DNA of 64,000 nt from Segetibacter aerophilus (GTDB taxonomy: Bacteria > Bacteroidota > Bacteroidia > Chitinophagales > Chitinophagaceae). Below the pieces are notes generated by a model that searched no databases, was not told where the DNA came from, and saw only the letters and a program-made list of their open reading frames with translations. The stretch covers positions 1 to 64,000 of the forward strand of contig NZ_BJYT01000024.1 of the NCBI RefSeq assembly GCF_007991655.1. The letters are read 5' to 3'. Both the position numbers and the translations under genes were made by a program. Shown in pieces: positions 34,645-43,262 of this stretch (positions are counted from its first letter, which is position 1; every line of letters starts with the position of its first letter).

Positions 34645-36222
34645 TCAATATTGCACAAAGATGGATGATAAGGGAATTATAAACTTATCCTTGTACTTGT
34701 TAGTTATTTGACATGTCTTACCTTCCAACCTATCATAATCGAACTGATGGTCTTTTTTGCACATGTACTCAATATTGAACGGATCTTTATCAATGGTATT
34801 ATTCACTTTGGCTGCGGAAGCCATAGTCCAATGGTTATCATATGAAATATTAGTTAGTTTATACCCATGAACACTGATGTAAATTTTTATATCCTTCGTT
34901 TTGGGTCCGTAATCTTTGTCTTTTTTTGCCGCTGCAAGTATTGATACTCCGCCTCGGGTTTTACTGAGTAATGAGTTAGTTTGGTCTTCCTCAATTCTTT
35001 TTCCATCAATAACGGCAAAGAGTGAGAGTGTGGGAACGCCTTTAATGAGATCAATTTTATTAGTAATGCTGGAGCCGAATGTGGGAATTGGAGCATTAAT
35101 ATTTAAAACAGGTATTTTATTCTCCAAAAGGAGTCTATTATCTTCTTCTAACTCATCCAAATGGTTAACAATGTTTGCAATAGTACTATCTAAGCTGTTT
35201 AATTCTTCCTCCGTAAACTCTAAGCGATAGGGATGTTTATCGTCCTCTCTAATCTTCAATAGTTCTTTTTCGTAAAACATAGAACGTTTAAATTCTTCTT
35301 TCAGTCTTGTTAAGCGGAATTCGTGTTGATTAGTCCATTTTATATACTTATCATTATTTAGAAGCGCATTGTTAAAAGATCGCAACTCGTACTGTAATTT
35401 TTGAGGATTATCTGCCTTCATTTTTTCCAAAAATTCTCCAATTTTTTGTCTCACGCTTGTCATCAATTTATCACTGTTGAGATTTTGGGTAGCAACATTT
35501 GTTATAAAACTACCATATTTAAAAGTTTCATAGCCTATTGCTTTACAATCTAATTGTACAGAGGATCGAACTCTATTCAATTTTAAAAAGGTATTTAAAC
35601 TTGCAGTAACCTCTCCTATTGCTGATCCAAGAGGACCACCACCTTTTGCTGTTGCAGTTAATTCAGCTTTGAACTTTCTATTTATGTTAGTAAAGGTCAT
35701 GATCAAATATATGTAGTGCCCATACTGGATATGCTCAACATAATGAGTACCGTACAAGTCATGAAACGCAAATGGATCATTCTCGTATTTGCTTCTCATC
35801 TCATCGAAATTTTCAATATTAGCTTCTTCTCTTTTTTTATAGGTATAACCTGTGAAGACTAGTGTTAGGCTATTTTCATCAATTAAATAGTCAACACCTA
35901 GTTTAGCCTCGGCCTCAAACATAGAAACCAATTTTGGTGCGTACTTGAGTTCAAAGTTTAGTGCAAATCGCAGTTGGTCCGCATTAGTCACTAAATGCAC
36001 ATCAAAATTTTCGTACACCAATTCTTTTGCATCCCCTTTGATTTTTAAAATTTTGTTTTGAATAGTAACACGAGGATCTTTAATGTTAATGGCTTCGCCT
36101 AAATCATAGGTAAAATCACGATTATAAAGAAGTGTTATCGTTGAATCAGTTACTACTTTAGCAGATTTTACTTCTTTTTCTTTTGCACGTTTAGTCTTGG
36201 TGACTTCTGTTTGCGAATTCAT
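34645..36222 (-). CDS. predicted MACPF/CDC-like pore-forming protein without signal peptide
   Basis: A 525-residue protein. Residues 145-175 (ENDPFAFHDLYGTHYVEHIQ, then YGHYIYLIMTF) carry the YGTHYV signature of the MACPF domain, followed by a strand pattern like that of cholesterol-dependent cytolysins. Then comes a Gly-rich turn and helix (TATAKGGGPLGSAIGEVTAS) that could be a transmembrane-hairpin cluster. Upstream strands 60-130 fit the central sheet. The C-terminal ~220 residues, beginning with a coiled coil (LDSTIANIVNHLDELEEDNR), do not resemble a known domain. The N-terminus is basic and polar with no signal or lipobox, so the protein is predicted to stay in the cytoplasm. A membrane-attacking role in abortive infection is inferred, not shown. 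Confidence 0.6.
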   Translation of the reverse strand: MNSQTEVTKTKRAKEKEVKSAKVVTDSTITLLYNRDFTYDLGEAINIKDPRVTIQNKILKIKGDAKELVYENFDVHLVTNADQLRFALNFELKYAPKLVSMFEAEAKLGVDYLIDENSLTLVFTGYTYKKREEANIENFDEMRSKYENDPFAFHDLYGTHYVEHIQYGHYIYLIMTFTNINRKFKAELTATAKGGGPLGSAIGEVTASLNTFLKLNRVRSSVQLDCKAIGYETFKYGSFITNVATQNLNSDKLMTSVRQKIGEFLEKMKADNPQKLQYELRSFNNALLNNDKYIKWTNQHEFRLTRLKEEFKRSMFYEKELLKIREDDKHPYRLEFTEEELNSLDSTIANIVNHLDELEEDNRLLLENKIPVLNINAPIPTFGSSITNKIDLIKGVPTLSLFAVIDGKRIEEDQTNSLLSKTRGGVSILAAAKKDKDYGPKTKDIKIYISVHGYKLTNISYDNHWTMASAAKVNNTIDKDPFNIEYMCKKDHQFDYDRLEGKTCQITNKYKDKFIIPLSSIFVQY

Positions 36223-36946
36223 AGTTTTCGTTTTATAATTAGTAACAAGCTTAAATGCATTTTATACTCTTAAACACTTTCCATGAGTTAAGGCTAAATA
36301 GTAGATACCTAACAAAATTTTCTTAAAAAGCTCATTGTGGTTTAAAGCGAAGAAATCTTCAAATAATTTGTTTTAATCCTATCACAGTCTTTTGATCACC
36401 CAATGACTTCTAAATAGTTTATTGATTGATATTCTCCTGTTTATGCAAACACAACTCTTTTGTTATTATCAAGGAGCCTTTGCCATCAATAACCAATACG
36501 CCATTTTCTCATAACCGATACACCATTTTCTCACCCTTTTTTCTAAAAACTTATAATTGCGAGTCGTTAGTTATATCAAACAGAAGTAGTGGACATAATA
36601 TTCGCTTTTGTAGTTGTCTGGAGTTTAAAGCAATAAATAGCAGTTGAGATAACCGCCTTTTTTTAGGAAACTGATAACCCGTTGTTAAAGTGATGCATTA
36701 CTATTGCTTGGATCGCCTTTCGATTATATCCTAAACTCTAAAATTATCCTAATCTGTGAGAAAAGGTGTTAACTCTAGTTTACGTAACTGATGGGGTAAG
36801 AGATAAAATCAAACCTGTACTAAGTTAAAAAGAAGAACTAAAATGTGCAAATGTTTGGCATTAAAAATCCTTTCTTGAAGGCCATTTTTTCCATCTCCTG
36901 TAACTCAGCAAATGATTACCATGATCGCAACTATCATATAACAACT
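36223..36946. other. non-coding stretch with a tandem 22-base repeat
   Basis: About 720 bases upstream of the pore-former-like gene. Two tandem units lie at 36491-36534, each AACC(A/G)ATAC(G/A)CCATTTTC and four more bases, with three differences. They could be a binding site. An open frame at 36426-36647 has no protein features. I see nothing else. Confidence 0.35.
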
Positions 36947-37153
36947 ATGATGTACGATGTAACTATTCATATAAATGGGAATAACCTGACTGTTGAAAAC
37001 TCTGTTTCTGGTACGTCTAAATTTACCTGCAAACAGTTTAACGATAGATTGGAATATCTGGAAGATGATAGTACTACACGTATTCTAAAGGTTCTTGCCA
37101 ATGGATCAATTAGGTTTTCAGATAACCTTATTCTTGAAAAGTTAACTAAATAA
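36947..37153 (+). CDS. small hypothetical beta-strand protein
   Basis: About 68 residues from ATG 36947 (MMYDVTIHINGNNLTVEN); the frame is open from 36845, but the extra residues look random. Strands such as YDVTIHING, STTRILKVLANGSIRF and NLILEKL suggest a small beta barrel. It precedes the HEPN gene by 115 bases on the same strand. Function unknown. Confidence 0.4.
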   Translation: MMYDVTIHINGNNLTVENSVSGTSKFTCKQFNDRLEYLEDDSTTRILKVLANGSIRFSDNLILEKLTK

Positions 37154-37267
37154 AACTATTTCATTAGTAAACCGTATGGCTATTGCTTCATGAAAGTGCC
37201 CGCCTTATTCACATAAAGCCTCTTCTCACAAATTGAAGTAAAAGTCCGACATAGTGTAACAGCTACC

Positions 37268-38206
37268 ATGACACAAGTAGAGATGTTAGAAATTTTGAAG
37301 AAAAGACCTTCTATACATGAATTATATTATGGCGCATTTATACAAGAGCCGCTGTTAATTAAAAAAGATTTGTTTGCAATTCCCCTTAAACCGCTTGGTT
37401 TCGCATCCCAAGCAAATTACTTGGCACAATATACTTTGGAAATCGGACGCACTTCTTTTGATGAGGATGGATTAAACAATCTGATTGCTCAAGGAGTGAA
37501 AGCGTTACCAGTGATTGCTATAGTTTGTTTACATGAGGATGATGCCTCTCCTCAAGAACTAGAAATAAAGGCAAAGGAAAGACTCGATAAAGCTAATCGA
37601 ATCCTTAGTTGGGCGTCAGGAGACAACCTCACTCCTTTCGGAATTTTAACCTTGACAAAAGTTGCAAGCTTCTTCCGTTTGATTGTTCCTCATTCAAATA
37701 GTAGATTACGTTTAGGCTTTGGTAATACGGGAAAAGATTTTCAAAGCCAAATTTCTAATCTTACAAAAGTAATTGAAGAGGACGAGCACTTTTATTTTGG
37801 AATTTCAATATTTCAAGATGCTCTTAGAGAGGTAAACCCACAGTTTAAAGTCGCAAAGTTTTTTAGCTGTTTAGAGTGTTTTGCGTACCGGATAAAAAGC
37901 AAAGAGAGACCGTCACGAAAAGCTGTTAAGTATTTATTAGGGTTAGAACAAGGTGCAATTTCGGAAGTGGTTATTGATGGAAACAAGTATATATATGATG
38001 TAATAGAAATTGCTGGAAGAGTAAGAGATAAACTTTTTCATGGAGTTCAGTTTACAGAGAATAATTTAATTGCCGAAGCTAAAGGTGCAATTGAATTATA
38101 TGACACGTATCCACACCAAATTGCGTCTTCAATTCAAAATTATTGTGAACTTGAAATAGCAAGGTGGTCAAACGGCACCTCGAGAGGTTTGAAACAGCCC
38201 GATTAG
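37268..38206 (+). CDS. HEPN-domain protein (Apea-like), predicted RNase
   Basis: A 312-residue protein. The C-terminal third is a HEPN domain with the R-x4-H motif in GRVRDKLFHGVQF at about residues 252-264, preceded by FSCLECFAYRIKS and the helix AVKYLLGLEQ. The N-terminal ~190 residues are not recognised. HEPN proteins of the Apea group are metal-independent RNases in toxin-antitoxin and abortive infection systems. No clear antitoxin gene is next to it, so it may be self-controlled or act on infection signals. Confidence 0.7.
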   Translation: MTQVEMLEILKKRPSIHELYYGAFIQEPLLIKKDLFAIPLKPLGFASQANYLAQYTLEIGRTSFDEDGLNNLIAQGVKALPVIAIVCLHEDDASPQELEIKAKERLDKANRILSWASGDNLTPFGILTLTKVASFFRLIVPHSNSRLRLGFGNTGKDFQSQISNLTKVIEEDEHFYFGISIFQDALREVNPQFKVAKFFSCLECFAYRIKSKERPSRKAVKYLLGLEQGAISEVVIDGNKYIYDVIEIAGRVRDKLFHGVQFTENNLIAEAKGAIELYDTYPHQIASSIQNYCELEIARWSNGTSRGLKQPD

Positions 38207-38397
38207 AGCAATTGTTATAGGTTGAGGAAAATAAATACGGCAAACGCAGCCAATCATATTGTAGCATTGCCTATACCTTTTAGGAAAGTACAGAAAGTTT
38301 ATCCTTACACAGTTCTTTGCGTCATACTAATGAATAACTGCGAGCAATAGTAAGTTTGTCGAAAAGCTTACTAAAGTAAAAAACAACCCTTATTTAC

Positions 38398-39198
38398 ATG
38401 CCTATGGTATTGAATAATGAAAATCTAAAAATACGAGAACTCCTTGCTTGTGTTTTGGGAATTGAGCCGGCAGAAATAGAAAGTTATTATAAATCAATAA
38501 CGGTGTCATTTAATCAGAAATTAGAAACTTCATATTCAGGTTTTATAAGTGTACCGAAATTCAAAAATGTAAAATTTAAAAATGAAGCAACGAAAGAAAA
38601 TTGGGAAAATGCAAGTCTAACCGGAATCGACTTGCCACTTTTTTTTCAACCTTCAGAAACAAGTTGTAAAACAGTAGCCGTAGTAGGAATTGATCCTTTG
38701 AGAAAGCGGAAAGATTTCACTTCTTTTCACTCAGGTAATGTAATAATTGGAACCCCTTACGGCTTTCATTCTTCTTATTATAGAGAGAGCAGAGGGAGAA
38801 CAAAGGTTTATTATGACTTAATAAAACACTTAGTTTTTAAGGGTTACAACACTTATGTAACTGACATTTTTAAAATTTGGATGAACGATTATCATAGAAG
38901 TGAACGTGATAGTTTTTCTATGAAAAATGAGTTGCTTCTGGCAAAAGAATGCTTAGAAAATGAACTTGAAATTGTAAAGCCGAAAATAGTTGTTGCGTTT
39001 GGTGAATTTGCTGAAAAAACTTGCAGGAATGTATTAATCGGAACTACGCTTGAAGCTAAAATTTTACCACTTCCTCATCCAAGTGGAAGGAATACAAGGT
39101 GGAATCAAATTTTGGATAAACCAAGAGATTGTGAAAGGAAAGCTGCTTTTTTGATACAAGAGGTTGATAGATGTTTGAAAAGTGAACCTGCAAGTTGA
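38398..39198 (+). CDS. uracil-DNA glycosylase superfamily protein
   Basis: A 266-residue protein. The core VVGIDPLRKRKDF is the first UDG motif (GxxP-type), KPKIVVAFGEFAEKTC is the middle strand and helix, and LPLPHPSGRNTRWN is the H-P-S motif that contacts the flipped base. The N-terminal ~95 residues are an addition not found in short family 4 enzymes. It may remove damaged or modified bases; some DNA glycosylases in accessory regions block phages that carry modified DNA. It follows the HEPN gene after 191 bases. Confidence 0.75.
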   Translation: MPMVLNNENLKIRELLACVLGIEPAEIESYYKSITVSFNQKLETSYSGFISVPKFKNVKFKNEATKENWENASLTGIDLPLFFQPSETSCKTVAVVGIDPLRKRKDFTSFHSGNVIIGTPYGFHSSYYRESRGRTKVYYDLIKHLVFKGYNTYVTDIFKIWMNDYHRSERDSFSMKNELLLAKECLENELEIVKPKIVVAFGEFAEKTCRNVLIGTTLEAKILPLPHPSGRNTRWNQILDKPRDCERKAAFLIQEVDRCLKSEPAS

Positions 39199-39357
39199 AA
39201 TGTTGCGCAGTGACAAAGTACATTATATGAAAACGATAAAGAGAATACTATTGCTAAATTGATGGTCTCTATATTATCTACAATAGGTTAAATGGAGAGT
39301 AATCACCTGCAGTGCACACGAAGCTGGCAAAATCGCGCCAGTAAGCATTGCCACGAC

Positions 39358-39744
39358 CTATGTACCCCAATAAAAGCTTCTAAAAAAACGTGCTATTTTA
39401 ATCTTCTTTCCTGTTCTTTTTAATTCTTTCAATATAAACGCTTCCCAGTCTATAACGGCACTTGAAAATTCAATATCTATTTCATCCCCCATTTTTAACT
39501 CAAGTTCACGAGCACTTGTCGAATTTCCTTCTGTTTTCTCAAACTCTACCATTCCAAACTTTATTGGACGAATACCGTCTTTTTTCAGAAAAGTTATATA
39601 TTCAGGTTTATCATTTACTTCACCTTTTGTAAATCTGGAATTCTTCATATATAATAACTTAACACTATCTCCTTTTTCTAAAGGTATTGAAGAAAATATT
39701 ATTCCAGCATCATGTCTTGAGGGATAGGCATAGAAATAAGTCAT
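39358..39744 (-). CDS. hypothetical protein, start uncertain
   Basis: About 128 residues from ATG at 39744 (MTYFYAYPSRHDAGIIFSS); the frame is open up to 39918 and the upstream part (CSPYCPCLIALPSSINRLS) reads like protein, so the true start may be further upstream. Strands and a final basic helix (LKELKRTGKKIKIARFF) are visible. There is no known family. It is convergent with the UDG-like gene. Confidence 0.45.
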   Translation of the reverse strand: MTYFYAYPSRHDAGIIFSSIPLEKGDSVKLLYMKNSRFTKGEVNDKPEYITFLKKDGIRPIKFGMVEFEKTEGNSTSARELELKMGDEIDIEFSSAVIDWEAFILKELKRTGKKIKIARFFRSFYWGT

Positions 39745-40114
39745 GTTGGACAGACGATTTATGCTTGAAGGTAAAGCAATTAGACATGGGCAATAGGGAG
39801 AACAAGAATAAGACCTTATTATCTCGAAATTAAAAAAGCCATAACACGAATTATCCTGTAGTTTATGAATTACCCTATAGTTTATGATTGTAGATCGTTT
39901 GCTTACGAGAAGCAACAATACTCTTTCCTACTATTCCAGATACATATTTCCGCTTTGGTTTTTATTTTGTTGCTCTTTGCTATAGTTGCAGTACCCTTAT
40001 TCGCAATGATGGCAGTCTATTATATTTTAACGAAGCTTCTTATGCTTGTCCACAAATTGTATTTAAAACTCCGGTTTGTAATAAGTTTACCCATTTAATT
40101 AATCTTTCAAATAC

Positions 40115-40327
40115 TCAATCTTCGATAAATCCACTTCCCTCTTCGATTGAAATTTTGTTAGTCAGAGTTTCGTTTTTTGTGTTGACAAAGCCCTTTTTAA
40201 TATTTCTTGCACAAATAAACGCTGTTGCAAAAGTTTGAATGTCAGTCGTTACGTAACCTTTTCCAGAATGAGAATATTTAGGTAAGTTGCTTTTATTTAA
40301 AAGTTGTGCGCAATCGTATTCGGGCAA
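40115..40327 (-). pseudogene. possible gene fragment
   Basis: A 70-residue frame whose middle, SGKGYVTTDIQTFATAFICA, looks like part of a larger alpha/beta protein. Its start overlaps the plus-strand membrane gene and no upstream part is present. It may be the C-terminal relic of a lost gene. Confidence 0.3.
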
Positions 40328-40342
40328 CCAAAACCAATTGAA

Positions 40343-41104
40343 ATGACTCCAGTTAACCTACCAAGTTTACCCACAGATACTCTTTACAAGTTTCTCACCT
40401 TCTTTGGATTGGTTATTTTGCTTACATCATTTCTTACCCCTGTTTTTACTTTCAAGGATAATGACATTGAGAAGTTTTCCCTCACACTAAGGAATAACAC
40501 ACTTAAAGGTTCGAATAAAGCGATTGATATTGGCCTTAAACAGATGGATAGCGTTATGAGAGACATGGAAAGCAGAAAGCAGAATGTCATATATGAATAC
40601 AAACAGCCCAAAGGGCGCTCTGTATATGACTCAACGTATCATAAAATATATGTCGATTTGACCAGTCAAAGAAACAGGTGGGCAAGTCAGTACAATAGCC
40701 AAGGAGATTCTCTTGTTATTACGAGGCAGCAATTGGCGAACCTTTATTCATTTGAGGAGCAAGTCATATCATATTGTAATAGCGGAATTATTTTTGGAAT
40801 CGTTCTTTCGCTTTGTGGCTTTGTTCTTTGGTTTGTAAATAACCAAATATATCAGGATTTATATATTAAGCTACAGGGTGGGTTTAAAATAATTCCTGCT
40901 GCTCAGAATCCAACTGGAAAGAAGCAACTCAGTGAAGATGAACTTTACCAAAAAAGTTGGAGCCAAGAAATGGTAAGTAAAGTGCTAAAGACGCTAGTAG
41001 TATACTTAGTGCTTCAGTTGCTGTTTGACTTTTTGTTCCAGAAGCATTTTCCAAAAGGATTCTTTCAGGCGAGAAAGGTCGAAATTGTCGAGGTTCCAAG
41101 ATGA
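40343..41104 (+). CDS. membrane protein with periplasmic coiled coil
   Basis: About 253 residues from ATG 40343 (MTPVNLPSLPTDTL); an upstream ATG at 40304 would overlap the minus-strand fragment. Helix 1 at about residues 15-33 (FLTFFGLVILLTSFLTPVF), a charged coiled coil with MDSVMRDMESRK, a hydrophobic segment with IIFGIVLSLCGFVLWF, and a last one (LVVYLVLQLLFDFLF). There is no known domain. It is followed after ~20 bases by copy B of the diverged repeat. Confidence 0.6.
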   Translation: MTPVNLPSLPTDTLYKFLTFFGLVILLTSFLTPVFTFKDNDIEKFSLTLRNNTLKGSNKAIDIGLKQMDSVMRDMESRKQNVIYEYKQPKGRSVYDSTYHKIYVDLTSQRNRWASQYNSQGDSLVITRQQLANLYSFEEQVISYCNSGIIFGIVLSLCGFVLWFVNNQIYQDLYIKLQGGFKIIPAAQNPTGKKQLSEDELYQKSWSQEMVSKVLKTLVVYLVLQLLFDFLFQKHFPKGFFQARKVEIVEVPR

Positions 41105-41124
41105 CCGCGCATAACAGTGTGTCG

Positions 41125-41245
41125 ATAAAATTGTGGCTGGACATTAAGCATCCAACTATAAATCTACATTTTACTTTAGAGTTAATCGAAGCTGACTTTT
41201 TTAATTATCGAACTTTATAAACACTTTGATGTTGAAAGCAATCTT
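41125..41245 (+). repeat. diverged ~115-bp repeat, copy B
   Basis: Partner of 31787-31905, with the same order of conserved blocks (TTAAGCA, CCAACTA, CATTTT, GTTAAT, ATAAACAC). It lies between the membrane protein gene and the protease gene. Confidence 0.5.
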
Positions 41246-41269
41246 TAAACACACTTATTCTAAGGACAA

Positions 41270-42079
41270 ATGAATCACGGAATTTCAAGTACAATTTTGT
41301 ATACAGCTTGCAAACTCACGTCAACCTTTCGATGTGATCAAACTAGCAAAACATTGACGGGTATTGGCACTGCATTCTTTGTAACAAACAAAAACAGACA
41401 GGCATGTTTAGTAACAAATCGGCATAACGTAGATAGAGATTACATGGAACCAACAGCCAAGTATAAAACTTTTAGGTTGACAAAATTAACAGTAGATAAT
41501 AGACAAAACAATCCGGCAACAGGCTTGCCAACAAAAATAATTGAATTAGATATTAGCAATTATAGTGAATTACATTTTTCAGAAACATATGAGAATGACA
41601 TCGCTTGCATTATTCGAGTTCAAATAAATGGCGGTCAGCAACAAAAAATTGAATTTCCTATCGACTATGCTATGATAGCTGACATTGAAAAGATAAATTC
41701 CAAATTATCAGTATGCGACTTTGTTGCTTTCCCAGGCTTCCCCGATTGGTATGACAAGTTGAACAACAATCCTATATTAAGAACCGGAACGATAGCAAGC
41801 GACCCCAGATTTAATTATTCCAACAAGAAAGAAAGTATTGGAGAATGCATAGCTTATGAGGCCTTTTCTTATGGAGGTTCATCAGGTAGTCCTGTATTTG
41901 CAATTCAAAAAGGCTTTCCTATAGGGGCAGGATTACAAGCGGGCGAAGATTTTTATAGACCAATTATGTTAGTTGGAATTAACGCGGGACATTTACTTGT
42001 CGATGGTTATGACAAACATCATTCAGGAATATCACTGATGTACAAATCTTCCGCAATTTTAGAAATAATCAACAAATAA
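41270..42079 (+). CDS. trypsin-like serine protease, cytosolic
   Basis: A 269-residue chymotrypsin-fold protease. The triad is visible: His52 in LVTNRHNV, Asp110 in YENDIACI and Ser205 in YGGSSGSPVF. Before them GTAFFVTNKNRQACLVTN is the usual first-barrel signature. There is no signal peptide, so it should act inside the cell, unlike HtrA-type enzymes, and no PDZ domain follows. Intracellular trypsin-like proteases are known in bacterial defence systems as effectors or activators. It is followed by the lectin-like/DRHyd gene after 168 bases, which may be its sensor or signal partner. Confidence 0.8.
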   Translation: MNHGISSTILYTACKLTSTFRCDQTSKTLTGIGTAFFVTNKNRQACLVTNRHNVDRDYMEPTAKYKTFRLTKLTVDNRQNNPATGLPTKIIELDISNYSELHFSETYENDIACIIRVQINGGQQQKIEFPIDYAMIADIEKINSKLSVCDFVAFPGFPDWYDKLNNNPILRTGTIASDPRFNYSNKKESIGECIAYEAFSYGGSSGSPVFAIQKGFPIGAGLQAGEDFYRPIMLVGINAGHLLVDGYDKHHSGISLMYKSSAILEIINK

Positions 42080-42247
42080 AACGTCAAGCACGTGCTTTTA
42101 TAAACTATTTTTCAAAAGATCCCTTTTTTTAATCCTGCACTACTATAAGTATAAACATTCCAACAGAATTCATTGTGCTATAATGTCAAGTGCGATCAGT
42201 AGTTTTAAGTCATATATTGGAGGGTAGAAAATTTTAAAACTATTTAC

Positions 42248-43180
42248 ATGGATGTAAAGAACTTGACTGTACTAAAAGGCGATGCAAAAATCAGCGATGG
42301 TAGGATAATGCTCGATTTTGTAAATACAACCCAAGAAAAGGAAGTAACCGACCGAACTAAAGAGACAAAAGATGTAAAGAAACAGGCAAAGGAAGTTACA
42401 ACCTGTGAAGTGCGTTCAGACGTGATTTTTACTAATGGATCGTTGGAGTTGACATTTAAAACAAACCATATTGACTCCGGTATATTATGGATTTTACAAA
42501 CCCAAGATGGTTCAGGTGCTACCGCAGGTTTGAGTAATACTTTTAAATCATTTCTTTTTGGCGATGCTATTAGTCATTTCAAACCAATAATTGAAGCAGG
42601 GGGTTTGAAAAACTATCCGTTAAATGAATCGTTACGAATGCGGCTGGATGTATTTGGCTCTTATGCGAAACTATTTGTCAATAACATACTTATGGTTGAG
42701 ACAACTATAAACAGCAAACAGGCTCCATTACAAATTCGCGCATCTACTAAAGGACATTTAGAAATTTATGATTTAAAAGCTTCTCCAATCAAACCAAAAA
42801 TTTTTATCGTTATGCAATTTTCGAAGGAATATAATGAGTTGTACGAAGACGTGATAAAACCTGTTGTTGAAGAATTCGGTTACGAAGCTGTTAGGGCAGA
42901 CGAATTTTATACTGCTGCGCCAATTTTAAAAGATATTATTGAAAGCATCGAGCAATCAATAGCTATTATTGCAGAAATCACACCAGACAACCCAAATGTC
43001 TTTTACGAAATTGGTTACTCACACGCAATCAAGAAACCTACGATTTTATTATGTGATAGAAACAGGGAAAAGTTACCTTTTGATATTTCTAGTTTTCGAA
43101 CCTTGTTTTATGAAAATACTATAGCTGGTAAAAGGAAAGTGGAGTCGAGTCTCAAGAAGTATCTACAAAACATTAAATAG
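42248..43180 (+). CDS. lectin-like domain fused to a DRHyd/TIR-like nucleotide domain
   Basis: A 310-residue protein in two parts. Residues about 1-180 form a LamG/DUF1080-like jelly roll (GSLELTFKTNHIDSGILWIL, SLRMRLDVFGSYAKLFVNN, GHLEIYDLKAS). Residues about 184-310 are a nucleoside deoxyribosyltransferase-like domain: IFIVMQFSKEYNELYEDVI, YEAVRADEF, ILKDIIESIEQSIAIIAEIT, NPNVFYEIGYSHA with the conserved Glu, and KLPFDISSFRTLFY. Such domains cleave or bind nucleotides in bacterial immune systems and are cousins of TIR. Joining one to a cytosolic lectin-like sheet is unusual. The neighbour upstream is a trypsin-like protease. Confidence 0.75.
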   Translation: MDVKNLTVLKGDAKISDGRIMLDFVNTTQEKEVTDRTKETKDVKKQAKEVTTCEVRSDVIFTNGSLELTFKTNHIDSGILWILQTQDGSGATAGLSNTFKSFLFGDAISHFKPIIEAGGLKNYPLNESLRMRLDVFGSYAKLFVNNILMVETTINSKQAPLQIRASTKGHLEIYDLKASPIKPKIFIVMQFSKEYNELYEDVIKPVVEEFGYEAVRADEFYTAAPILKDIIESIEQSIAIIAEITPDNPNVFYEIGYSHAIKKPTILLCDRNREKLPFDISSFRTLFYENTIAGKRKVESSLKKYLQNIK

Positions 43181-43262
43181 ATGTGCCAAGTAGTTAACTA
43201 TTTCCTTTCGCTGAGTAATCATAGAGAGTTTAAATTATCACCAGAAAAAATGTTTTATATTG

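Noticed and set aside
36426-36647. 73-codon plus-strand frame upstream of the pore-former-like gene
   Set aside because: Ser/Cys-rich random composition; it covers the tandem 22-base repeat and lacks any domain pattern.
39865-40098. 77-codon frame with hydrophobic stretch
   Set aside because: It overlaps the likely upstream part of the minus-strand gene at 39358, and hydrophobic runs arise easily in AT-rich DNA. I could not decide in its favour.
31787-41245. Integron attC sites as explanation of the diverged repeats
   Set aside because: I see no clear RYYYAAC/GTTRRRY pair in the right places and no integron integrase, so the neutral term repeat is used.
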